Part shown: piece after piece, positions 51,234 through 59,513 of the stretch
How positions within the stretch are numbered: position 1 is the stretch's first letter
Layout of the letters: every line of letters starts with the position of its first letter
NCBI RefSeq assembly: GCF_001593385.1
Contig: NZ_LUVZ01000045.1
Coordinates: 186,001 to 250,000 of the forward strand
Length of the DNA: 64,000 nt
Origin: Chryseobacterium cucumeris
GTDB lineage: Bacteria > Bacteroidota > Bacteroidia > Flavobacteriales > Weeksellaceae
Direction: 5' to 3'
Made by a program: the position numbers and the translations under genes
Notes under the pieces: model-generated
Seen by the model: only the letters and a program-made list of their open reading frames with translations
What the model was told of the DNA's origin: nothing
Database searches by the model: none

Positions 51234-52310
51234 ATGAAGAAAATTGCTGTCGTGGGCGCCGGTATTTCTGGCTTAAGCATGGCGAATTACTTAGAAAGGC
51301 ACAAGATTGATTACCACATTTACGAAAGGAGAAAAAAGGAAGATCTGGCAGGCCACGGTTTTCTTATTCCGCAGGAAGGAATGGATTATCTTTACCAGAT
51401 TATTGACTCCGAACTACTTCTTAAGCATGGAAACTTTTTAAAAAAATACACAAAATATTCTCACACTGGAAAAGTACTGGCTGAAAAGAATCTGGATCAT
51501 GTTTTCGCCATTTCAAGACATTCACTGATCAGTTTATTAACACAAAATATTACTCCGCAAAAGATAACCTACGAAGAAACTATCATTTTTGATGATCTAC
51601 AGAACGGTAAACTGAAGCTTTCCGATGGAACTGATATTGATGCTGACATTGCTGTCATCTCTGACGGTTCCAGAAGCCGCATCAGAAAACATCTTTTTAA
51701 AGATGAAATGATGAGAGTGGTAAGAGAAAGTGAAGTCGTGAATATCATTCAAAACAAAGAAATTGCCAATTCTATTGAAAATGACTTTATGAAGTTCCAC
51801 CATGAAGACGGAGGCCTTACTTTCGGGATTCTTAAACTTTCTGATGATACTGTTCTTTGGTATTCACAGTTTGACAACCAAAAATACATGATCAATGAAT
51901 GTTCTGTGGAGAACTTAAGAAAATATATGATTGAAATTTTTGAAAACTGGCATCCTCTAATCCCGGAAATCATCCAAAAATCGGACTATAAAAATGTACA
52001 TTTATGGAATGTCTATGAACTTGAAAAACTTAATCCATTTTATCAAGAAAACACAGTATTCATAGGTGATGCAGCACATCCACTGATTCCATTTACCAGT
52101 CAGGGAGTTACCTCTGCTTTGAAAGACTCACTTTTATTAACGAAATATCTAGTTGAAGAAGAAAATATACAGACCGCCTTCAGTAAATACGAAGCTAAGA
52201 GAAAACCTGAAATCGAAGTTCATATTAACAACGGAAGGATATTACTCAATCAGTTTTTGCTTCCACTCAACCAACAAACCGAAAATATTTTACCCATATC
52301 TTATAAATAA
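51234..52310 (+). CDS. FAD-dependent monooxygenase (PHBH-type)
   Basis: The 358-residue flavoprotein has GAGISGLSMANYLERH with the GxGxxG motif at the N-terminus, the middle DG motif (VISDGSRSRIR), and the GD motif GDAAHPLIPFTSQGVTSALKDS in the C-terminal third. These define class A flavin monooxygenases that hydroxylate aromatic substrates. The aminotransferase gene begins 2 bases after its stop, so the two are coupled. Substrate unknown. Confidence 0.88.
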   Translation: MKKIAVVGAGISGLSMANYLERHKIDYHIYERRKKEDLAGHGFLIPQEGMDYLYQIIDSELLLKHGNFLKKYTKYSHTGKVLAEKNLDHVFAISRHSLISLLTQNITPQKITYEETIIFDDLQNGKLKLSDGTDIDADIAVISDGSRSRIRKHLFKDEMMRVVRESEVVNIIQNKEIANSIENDFMKFHHEDGGLTFGILKLSDDTVLWYSQFDNQKYMINECSVENLRKYMIEIFENWHPLIPEIIQKSDYKNVHLWNVYELEKLNPFYQENTVFIGDAAHPLIPFTSQGVTSALKDSLLLTKYLVEEENIQTAFSKYEAKRKPEIEVHINNGRILLNQFLLPLNQQTENILPISYK

Positions 52311-52312
52311 TA

Positions 52313-53470
52313 ATGTTCACCAATAACGATATCAACCTTGAAGCCTTGAAAAGAAAGGCATATAACGGAAGATGGGCTACGCTCGAAGATGGAATCATTC
52401 CTCTTACAGCAGCTGATCCCGACTTCAGAACAGCACCTGAAATAGAACAGGGAATTATTGAATACCTGAAAGACGGTTACCTCAGCTATGGCCCGTTTTC
52501 CGGACTTCCGGAATTTAAGAAAAGCGTGGCAGATCACTTTAACCTGGAAAAACACGGAAGCTTCTCACCGGAGAATGTTCTGGCTGTCAACAGTGCTGCC
52601 CAGGGAATGTTCCTTATTGCATCCTATGTACTCAACCCCGGAGATGAAGCCATTATTCTGGATCCTGTAGATTTTCTTTTCAAAAAATCGGTGGAAACTG
52701 CGGGTGGGAAAGTAATGCTCTGCCCTGCGGATACAACAACAGGAGAAATTGATTTTGAAAAAATGGTTTCTTTAATCAATCCCAGAACTAAACTTATCAG
52801 CATATGCAATCCTCACAATCCGCTCGGAAAAGTTTACTCTAAAGAAGTATTGATAAAAGTAGCAGAAATTGCATCTGCTCATGATCTTTGGGTGATGAGT
52901 GATGAAATCTGGAGTGATATTATTTATGATCATAAAGACTTTCATACCTATTCTTCCGTTTCAGAGACGGCAAAGAGAAAGAGCTTTACCGTGTATGGGT
53001 TTTCAAAATCATTTGGAATAGCAGGATTGAGGATTGGAGCCGTACTCTGCAATGATGAGGATATTCTTGAAGATTTCACAGAAAAATCCAATTTCAACTC
53101 TACAATAGAAGGGGTTTCTACTTTGTCTCAGATTGCCGGAAGTGTAGCACTGGAGAAGGCAAAACCATGGTACAAAGAATTTTTGGCTCACTTACAGAGC
53201 AATCGAGATCTTGCTTTCAGATTATTAAGCCATTCAGAAATTGTAACACCTAATCTCCCGGAGGCAACTTTTGTATTGTTTCCAAAGATTAAAAACGGAA
53301 TGACAAGTGATGAGTTTGCCCAACATGTCTTAACTCACGGGAAAGTCGCTATTGTTCCGGGATCAGAAAGATGGTTCGGAAAAGGAGCTGAAGGACATAT
53401 CAGAATTTGCTTTTCTACATCCCAGGAAATTTTAGAAGAAGGAATTAACAGAATCATTACCAGCTTTTAA
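52313..53470 (+). CDS. PatB/MalY-type PLP aminotransferase/C-S lyase
   Basis: The 385-residue fold-I PLP enzyme has ISICNPHNPLGKVYSKEVL and the PLP-lysine motif VYGFSKSFGIAGLRIGA. N-terminal AYNGRWATLEDGIIPLTAADPDFRTAPEIEQGI and the overall length fit the PatB/MalY branch (cystathionine beta-lyase-like), though that branch also contains aminotransferases. Coupled with the FAD monooxygenase gene, it may work on one amino-acid-derived compound. I cannot name the substrate. Confidence 0.82.
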   Translation: MFTNNDINLEALKRKAYNGRWATLEDGIIPLTAADPDFRTAPEIEQGIIEYLKDGYLSYGPFSGLPEFKKSVADHFNLEKHGSFSPENVLAVNSAAQGMFLIASYVLNPGDEAIILDPVDFLFKKSVETAGGKVMLCPADTTTGEIDFEKMVSLINPRTKLISICNPHNPLGKVYSKEVLIKVAEIASAHDLWVMSDEIWSDIIYDHKDFHTYSSVSETAKRKSFTVYGFSKSFGIAGLRIGAVLCNDEDILEDFTEKSNFNSTIEGVSTLSQIAGSVALEKAKPWYKEFLAHLQSNRDLAFRLLSHSEIVTPNLPEATFVLFPKIKNGMTSDEFAQHVLTHGKVAIVPGSERWFGKGAEGHIRICFSTSQEILEEGINRIITSF

Positions 53471-53575
53471 CATTAAAAATTTTAATTAAATCTAAATAAT
53501 AGATTATTATTTTTCCGAATTTATCACAAATCAACACGAAATTAAGATATCCATACTAAATATTTCATTTTCATG

Positions 53576-53605
53576 TTGATTTAAAAATAAATATTGATAA
53601 TTTTG
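53576..53605 (+). promoter_or_regulatory. Promoter of the TonB-dependent receptor
   Basis: TTG at 53576-53578 and TAATTTTG at 53598-53605 are 19 bases apart, 27 bases before the receptor ATG. Confidence 0.7.
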
Positions 53606-53632
53606 ATTGAATCATCACTAAAAATTATTAAT

Positions 53633-56059
53633 ATGAAAATAAAATATATCAGCATTATTTTCCTTGGAGTTTCTGCCTTCTCCTATGCCCAGCAGGTAAA
53701 AGATACTTTGAAAGAATCAAAAATTGACGAAGTTGCCATTACCGGAAGCCGAAACAAGAAAAGAACAGTGGTAAACACGCCCGTTCCTATTGATATTATA
53801 GACATTAAACAGGTAAGCCAGTCAACGGGTCAAGTGGAAATCAACCAGCTTTTACAATTTTCAGCACCCTCTTTTAACTCCAATAAACAATCAGGATCCG
53901 ACGGTGCTGATGCTGTAGATCCCGCTACGTTAAGAGGTCTTGGTCCAGACCAGACTTTACTTTTGTTAAATGGAAAAAGATACCATCAATCTTCACTGAT
54001 TAACCTTTTCGGAACCAAAGGAAGAGGAAATACGGGATATGACATGAATACAATTCCGATTGGCGCCATAAAAAGAGTGGAAGTTCTTCGTGACGGAGCA
54101 TCAGCCCAATACGGTTCGGATGCTATTGCCGGAGTAATTAATGTTATTTTGAATGACAGAAATAACGGTTTTGAAGGAAATCTATTCACAGGTATGAATC
54201 TTTTCAAAAGTCCAGGTAATAATGACGTAGTATCAGATCACAAAGTAGACGGAACCACCTTTGATTTCAATGGAAATTTGGGAACTAAAATAGGATCAAA
54301 AGGTGGTTTCGGAAACTTTACCGTAGAATTCATCAATAAAGATTACGCCATACGAAATGCCAATCCGGATGTTTACACCTCTCCCAGACAGCGTTTCGGA
54401 GATGCAAAAGCTCAGAACATCTACTTTTTCGGAAATATTGAAGTCCCGTTATCTGATGGTCTGAAGTTTTATTCCCGCCAAGGTTTTTCACATAGAAATA
54501 CTAAGGCTTATGCATGGACCAGAACCCCAGATGCAGACGGTAATATTCCTGAAGTTTACCCTACAGGATTTAACCCGGTTGAAAATACCAGCATTACGGA
54601 TTTTACGTTTGACAACGGATTAAAGTTCAAAGTTGCAGACTGGGATGTAGATTTTTATAATGCTTTTGGTAACAACAGGTTTATTTACCAGATAGACAAT
54701 ACAATTAATGCCACTTTAGGAGTCAAATCTCCTACAAGCTTTAATGCAGGAGGACATTCTCTGCTGCAGAATACAACTGGGTTTAATGCTGTGAAACAGT
54801 TCAAAGTACTGGAAGGGCTTAACGTTGCTTTCGGATCTGAATTCAGATATGAAAAATTTGATATCATCAAAGGAGAAGAGGCTTCTTACGACATGTATGA
54901 TATCAATGGAAATCTGGTGACTCCAAACACACCTCAAAACTTATTGGTTACGAATCCGTCAAGTGGCAATGTAAGGCCAGGTGGTTCACAAGGTTTTCCT
55001 GGCTATTCTACAGATACAGGAAATAGCAGAAACAACTTTGCTGCTTATGTAGATACAGAATTGGATGTTACTAAAAACTGGATGATAAGCATTGCCGGAA
55101 GATTTGAAAATTATAATGATTTCGGAAGCACTCTGAATGGTAAATTTGCTACAAGATATGCGATCACGCCACAGTTTGCTTTCCGGGGATCCGTTTCTAC
55201 TGGGTTCAGAGCGCCTTCTCTGGCTCAGAAATACTACAGCCAGCAATTTACCAACTTCCAGGGCGGTAAACTGGTCACTATTCAGCTCGCTTCTAATGAC
55301 AGTAACATCGCAAACAGCCTGGGAATTCCTCAACTGAAGCAGGAAACCTCAGTGAACGGCAGCGCCGGGTTTACCTTCAATACTGGAAAATTCACAGCCA
55401 CCGTAGATGGTTATTACATCCGTGTTAAAGACAGAATTGTTCTTACCGGATATTTTGCACAAGCAGACTTACCAGAAAAAGTTCAAGAAGAGAATCCATT
55501 TATCGACCAGGTACAGTTTTTTTCCAATGCCATCGATACCAAAACAAAAGGAGTTGATGTGATCTTAAGCTATACTGAAAATATCGGTTCCGGAAAACTG
55601 ACTGCTACATTAGCAGGAAACTATAATGATATGGAAATCACAAAAGTCAATACCTCAGAACAGCTGGCAGGGAAAGAAGATACTTACCTGAGTGCAAGAG
55701 AAAAAGCATTTATTCTTGCTTCTGCTCCGAAGACAAAAGTAAATTTAAACCTTAATTACAGACTCAACAAATTCAATGTAAATCTGCAGATGGTACGATT
55801 TGATAAAGTAACCCTGATTGGTTATGACGACTCAGAACAGGTCTATAATCCAAAAGTGACCACCGATCTTTCTTTCGGCTATGAATTCTGCAAGAATCTG
55901 AATCTGACTTTAGGAAGTAAAAACCTGTTCAACAGATATCCTACTTTACAGACTACACATGTATCCGACGGAAATACAGAAGCCGGAGGTATTTTTGATC
56001 CTGTACAGATGGGATTTGCCGGAAGACAGGTTTTTGCCAGACTTAATTTTAAGTTTTAA
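53633..56059 (+). CDS. TonB-dependent outer-membrane receptor
   Basis: The 808-residue protein has a signal peptide (YISIIFLGVSAFSYAQ). The plug region at about 35-150 contains EVAITGSRNKKRTVVNTPVPIDII, LRGLGPDQTLLLLNGKRYHQSS and IKRVEVLRDGASAQYGSDAIAGVINVIL. A long beta-barrel ends in FARLNFKF. It lacks the N-terminal carboxypeptidase-like domain of SusC proteins and has no SusD partner, so it is a free-standing receptor. The ligand is unknown. ATG 53633 is preferred over the longer frame. Confidence 0.93.
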   Translation: MKIKYISIIFLGVSAFSYAQQVKDTLKESKIDEVAITGSRNKKRTVVNTPVPIDIIDIKQVSQSTGQVEINQLLQFSAPSFNSNKQSGSDGADAVDPATLRGLGPDQTLLLLNGKRYHQSSLINLFGTKGRGNTGYDMNTIPIGAIKRVEVLRDGASAQYGSDAIAGVINVILNDRNNGFEGNLFTGMNLFKSPGNNDVVSDHKVDGTTFDFNGNLGTKIGSKGGFGNFTVEFINKDYAIRNANPDVYTSPRQRFGDAKAQNIYFFGNIEVPLSDGLKFYSRQGFSHRNTKAYAWTRTPDADGNIPEVYPTGFNPVENTSITDFTFDNGLKFKVADWDVDFYNAFGNNRFIYQIDNTINATLGVKSPTSFNAGGHSLLQNTTGFNAVKQFKVLEGLNVAFGSEFRYEKFDIIKGEEASYDMYDINGNLVTPNTPQNLLVTNPSSGNVRPGGSQGFPGYSTDTGNSRNNFAAYVDTELDVTKNWMISIAGRFENYNDFGSTLNGKFATRYAITPQFAFRGSVSTGFRAPSLAQKYYSQQFTNFQGGKLVTIQLASNDSNIANSLGIPQLKQETSVNGSAGFTFNTGKFTATVDGYYIRVKDRIVLTGYFAQADLPEKVQEENPFIDQVQFFSNAIDTKTKGVDVILSYTENIGSGKLTATLAGNYNDMEITKVNTSEQLAGKEDTYLSAREKAFILASAPKTKVNLNLNYRLNKFNVNLQMVRFDKVTLIGYDDSEQVYNPKVTTDLSFGYEFCKNLNLTLGSKNLFNRYPTLQTTHVSDGNTEAGGIFDPVQMGFAGRQVFARLNFKF

Positions 56060-56071
56060 GAGAATAAAAAG

Positions 56072-56223
56072 AAACTGTATCAAAGGTTAATAATTTCACC
56101 TTTGTCATTCTGACGAAGGAAGAGTCTCATTTATAAACCAATAACATAAGATTCTTCACTACATTATTGAACTACGTTCGCAGACCTTCAGCCTGTGTTC
56201 AGAATAAAATTTTGATACAGTTT
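56072..56223. repeat. 152-bp element with perfect 13-bp terminal inverted repeats
   Basis: AAACTGTATCAAA at 56072-56084 and TTTGATACAGTTT at 56211-56223 are perfect inverted copies. Inside lies a second inverted pair (ATTCTGA / TCAGAAT) within GTCATTCTGACGAAGGAAGAG and GTTCAGAAT, a motif seen between genes in Bacteroidetes. No ORF is inside. It looks like a MITE-type or palindromic intergenic repeat and may also stop transcription of both neighbours. Confidence 0.7.
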
Positions 56224-56226
56224 TTT

Positions 56227-57444
56227 CTATTTTTTTGAAATTTTATAAAGCTTACCGCTGTCTGTTACTGCATACAGATTCCCATCCATCCCGTTTAATA
56301 CATCACGGAAACGTTCTTTCTGATCTGTAAGAAGACGTTCTTCACCCACTACTTTATTATCTTTCATAACAACTCTGTTAATGTGCTCTCCACTCAGGCA
56401 TCCGATAATGAGATTACCTTTCCATTCATCAATATTTCCTGTATAGAAAGTAATTCCGCTTGGTGAAATCACAGGATCCCAATAATAGACAGGTTGTTCG
56501 GTTCCTTCTTTTTGAGTGATACCCTGTCCTACTTTATCCCCTGAATATTCGATACCATAGGTTACATCTCCCCAGCCGTAATTTTTTCCCGGTTGAATCA
56601 GATTGATTTCATCACCCCCTCTTGGCCCCATTTCAACATCCCAGAGCCTGCCATTGGGATCGATAGCCATTCCTTGCGGATTTCGGATTCCGTAAGCATA
56701 TATTTCAGGTTTATAACCGGGTTTCCCAATAAAAGGATTTCCCGGCGCAGGTTTACCATCTTTTGTAATCTTTAAAATCTTGCCTAGATAATTATCTGTT
56801 TTCTGCGCATATACACGGGTTACTTTATCTGATCTTTCTCCTGTACTGACAAATAAATGTCCATCTTTATCAAAAGCCAGACGGCTTCCGTAGTGCTTAT
56901 CTCCATCATAAGAAGGTTCAGCGCGGAAAATAACTTTTACTTCTGAAATATTTTTAAGATCTGCAGACAGCTTTCCTTTTGCTACAGATGTTAAGTTTCC
57001 TTTTCCAAAAGGTTCCGAAAAACTGAAATAAATAACATTGTTGGATTTAAAATCGGGATCAAGCGCTACATCCAGCATTCCGCCCTGTCCTTTTGAATCT
57101 ACTTTTGGAAAACCTTCAATCTTTGACACCTGTTTTCCATCTGTTGAAACCACATTCATATACCCTTTCTTATCTGTGATGAGAAATTTTCCGTCAGGTA
57201 GATTGATAATTCCCCATGGTCTTCCAAGGTCTTTATTCAATATTTCTATGGCATAGGGCGTTGTTGTTTTTACAGCCTTGATTCTTGTCTGCTCTTTAAA
57301 TGCAGGCTTATAATCAGAATTAGGATTTTCCGTTTCCACACTTCCGTCATTTCCAGTCCGCTGAGCATTGGCATGATTCTCTTTGCATGAAGATAAAAAA
57401 AGAAAAAGGCTTACTACAGGAATATAAAATTGATTGATTTTCAT
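56227..57444 (-). CDS. PQQ-dependent sugar dehydrogenase (soluble GDH fold)
   Basis: The 405-residue lipoprotein has a signal and lipobox LSSC in FLFLSSCKEN. The six-bladed propeller has the sGDH/GSDH motifs GRPWGIINLPDGKFLITDK, GQGGMLDVALDPDF, HYGSRLAFDKDGHLFVSTGE and YAYGIRNPQGMAIDPNGRLWDVEMGPRGGDEINLI. It would oxidise sugars in the periplasm with PQQ as cofactor. No pqq synthesis genes are in the window. ATG 57444 is chosen for its signal peptide; the frame is open to 57633. Confidence 0.9.
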   Translation of the reverse strand: MKINQFYIPVVSLFLFLSSCKENHANAQRTGNDGSVETENPNSDYKPAFKEQTRIKAVKTTTPYAIEILNKDLGRPWGIINLPDGKFLITDKKGYMNVVSTDGKQVSKIEGFPKVDSKGQGGMLDVALDPDFKSNNVIYFSFSEPFGKGNLTSVAKGKLSADLKNISEVKVIFRAEPSYDGDKHYGSRLAFDKDGHLFVSTGERSDKVTRVYAQKTDNYLGKILKITKDGKPAPGNPFIGKPGYKPEIYAYGIRNPQGMAIDPNGRLWDVEMGPRGGDEINLIQPGKNYGWGDVTYGIEYSGDKVGQGITQKEGTEQPVYYWDPVISPSGITFYTGNIDEWKGNLIIGCLSGEHINRVVMKDNKVVGEERLLTDQKERFRDVLNGMDGNLYAVTDSGKLYKISKK

Positions 57445-57495
57445 ATCATTATAATTAGATGTTATACAACGAATGGAAAAATAATGCCAATAAAA

Positions 57496-57548
57496 TTTGC
57501 ACATATCAATTTTTATTCTACATTTGTAGAATAAATTACAAACTTGTA
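57496..57548 (+). promoter_or_regulatory. Promoter and BlaI-type operators of the blaI/M56 pair
   Basis: TTTG (57496-57499) and TACATTTG (57519-57526) are 19 bases apart. The palindrome TTCTACATTTGTAGAA (57516-57531) covers the -7 box, and TACAAACTTGTA (57537-57548) follows immediately before the ATG at 57551. TACA...TGTA is the half-site form bound by BlaI/MecI repressors. Confidence 0.7.
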
Positions 57549-57550
57549 GA

Positions 57551-57922
57551 ATGAAAGAGATTAAACTAACTGATTCTGAAAAAAGCCTTATGGAAATTCT
57601 TTGGGAAAAGAAAACTGTTTTCATGAAGGACATACTGGAAGCCTATCCGGATCCAAAGCCAGCACCAACAACTATTGCAACCTTACTTAAAAGAATGCAA
57701 AACAAAGAACTGATAGGCTATAAACTTTATGGAAATTCCCGCGAATACTTTCCAAAAGTAGAAAAAGGGGAATATTTTAAGGAAGAAATGACTTCTATGA
57801 TTGACCGCTTTTTTAACAGCTCTGTAACGCAGTTTGCATCATTTTTTACATCCAATGCCAAACTTAGCCAAAAGGAACTGAAAGAACTTCGTGATATTAT
57901 TGATGAACAAATTAAAGAATAA
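57551..57922 (+). CDS. BlaI/MecI/CopY-family transcriptional repressor
   Basis: The 123-residue protein has a winged helix (LTDSEKSLMEILWEKKTVFMKDILEAYPDPKPAPTTIATLLKRMQNKELIGY) and a C-terminal helical dimerisation part ending SQKELKELRDIIDEQIKE. BlaI repressors are inactivated by cleavage by an M56 sensor protease, which is encoded 2 bases downstream. Two TACA/TGTA palindromes at its promoter suggest autorepression. Confidence 0.93.
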   Translation: MKEIKLTDSEKSLMEILWEKKTVFMKDILEAYPDPKPAPTTIATLLKRMQNKELIGYKLYGNSREYFPKVEKGEYFKEEMTSMIDRFFNSSVTQFASFFTSNAKLSQKELKELRDIIDEQIKE

Positions 57923-57924
57923 AT

Positions 57925-59337
57925 ATGACTGCTATTATTCTGAAAATAATTCTGTGTTCTTCTATTTTCATTGCTGTTTATTATCTGTTTCTGGAAAAAG
58001 AAAAAATGCTAAGATTCAACAGGCTTTATTTATTAAGTTCGTTAGTAATTTCTTATATAATTCCTTTTGTTACGATTACTCTTCCCAATCACAGCACTGA
58101 GAAAATGCCGCAAATGATCATAGAAGAAACGGCACAACAACTGGTTTTTATCCCTCAAAAGCAGGAAAGTTTCAACTGGATTAATGTGGTATGGGAAATT
58201 TATATTTTCATCACCCTATTTCTGTTGATAAAAAGCTTTATTTCCCTTGTGAAGCTCAAAAAAATATCCGGAAAGAGACATATTTACCAAAACCATACTA
58301 TATTATTGACAAAAGAAAATCTTTCCCCTTTCAGTTTTTGGAATACAATGTATATGGGCGAAAACTATATGAAAAACGATACAATAGATCAAAGAATTTT
58401 CATTCACGAAAGAACTCATATTGAACAAAATCACAGCCTTGACCTATTAATTTTGAACACTTTAAAAGTCTTTACATGGTTCAATCCTGTTCTTTTCCTT
58501 TATAAGAAAGCGATGATCACAAATCATGAATTCCTGGCAGACGAAGCTGTCGTGAAAAGCAATTGCAACATCAAAGATTACCAGAATCTTATTCTTGAAG
58601 AAATTCTGAACCATCAAAATCCTCCTTTGACTCATTCATTTAATTTTAATAACACCAAAAAAAGATTTATTATGATGAAAACAAAAAAATCAAAATTTAG
58701 TCTGCTAAAGAAAACAGCAGGAATCACCGTTTTAATTACTGCAGCTGTCTTATTTTCTGAAAGAACATATGCAGGAAATTCCACTCATGTTTATCTTTCT
58801 GAAAGAATAGCAGAGATCCCGGATCAGATTGTACACAAGGAATCAAAACAAACAGATTTAAAAAGTCAGGACTATTTTGAAAAAACCAAGGAAGAAGGAA
58901 AGTCATCTGGTATAATAGATTCCCAAAAAGAAGAATTGAAAAAAGTTCCGGATACAATAATTCCGAAAGTAGATAAAACACGCGAAAGTAAAGACACAAA
59001 TTCATCGGTCAATACCCAACAGAATACGAACGAATTTCCAGCACAATATCCCGGAGGGCCTAAAGACTTAAAAATCAAAATAAGCAGAAGCGTAGATGTG
59101 AGTAAGTTAGGAGACTATAGCAGCCCTATAACCTCTACCGCGTATATTCATATCAATGAAGCAGGAAAGACAACTCTGGTAACTACTTCGGGAGAAAATG
59201 AAATTCTGAACCGGGAACTTTTAAAAACAGTCACTGAAATCAGTAATGAAACAGTATGGATACCTGCAATGAAAGATGGAAAAACCATTGCTTCAGTATT
59301 GAAAGTTCCGGCAACAATGACTTTTACACGACCATAA
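57925..59337 (+). CDS. M56 (BlaR1-like) membrane metalloprotease with TonB-C domain
   Basis: The 470-residue protein has three membrane helices in about the first 110 residues, then the gluzincin motif IFIHERTHIEQNHSLD (HExxH) and EFLADEAVVK. A further membrane helix is near 245 (GITVLITAAVLFSERTY). The C-terminal half lacks a penicillin-binding sensor domain and instead ends in a TonB-C-like module (YIHINEAGKTTLVTTSGENEI, then WIPAMKDGKTIASVLKVPATMTF). It would cleave the BlaI-type repressor in response to an envelope signal. Confidence 0.9.
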   Translation: MTAIILKIILCSSIFIAVYYLFLEKEKMLRFNRLYLLSSLVISYIIPFVTITLPNHSTEKMPQMIIEETAQQLVFIPQKQESFNWINVVWEIYIFITLFLLIKSFISLVKLKKISGKRHIYQNHTILLTKENLSPFSFWNTMYMGENYMKNDTIDQRIFIHERTHIEQNHSLDLLILNTLKVFTWFNPVLFLYKKAMITNHEFLADEAVVKSNCNIKDYQNLILEEILNHQNPPLTHSFNFNNTKKRFIMMKTKKSKFSLLKKTAGITVLITAAVLFSERTYAGNSTHVYLSERIAEIPDQIVHKESKQTDLKSQDYFEKTKEEGKSSGIIDSQKEELKKVPDTIIPKVDKTRESKDTNSSVNTQQNTNEFPAQYPGGPKDLKIKISRSVDVSKLGDYSSPITSTAYIHINEAGKTTLVTTSGENEILNRELLKTVTEISNETVWIPAMKDGKTIASVLKVPATMTFTRP

Positions 59338-59341
59338 CAAT

Positions 59342-59368
59342 AAAGCGCTTTTTTCAGCGCTTTTTTAT
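59342..59368 (+). terminator. Terminator of the blaI/M56 operon
   Basis: Stem AAAGCGCT/AGCGCTTT with a T-rich 6-nt loop and following T-run, 4 bases after the stop. Confidence 0.85.
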
Positions 59369-59487
59369 TTTTTCAATTTTTCGTAATCAGACAACTTCAG
59401 AAAATCAAAAATCAAGGATGATAAGTTAAAATTATATTATCAAAATATTCACCTTCAAAACATTATACAGCCTAATAATTTCTTTCG

Positions 59488-59495
59488 TATTTTTG
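59488..59495 (+). promoter_or_regulatory. -7 promoter box of uvrB
   Basis: TATTTTTG, 18 bases before the uvrB ATG. No clear -33 box and no LexA-type site were seen. Confidence 0.55.
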
Positions 59496-59513
59496 TTGTA
59501 TACATTCTTTTCT

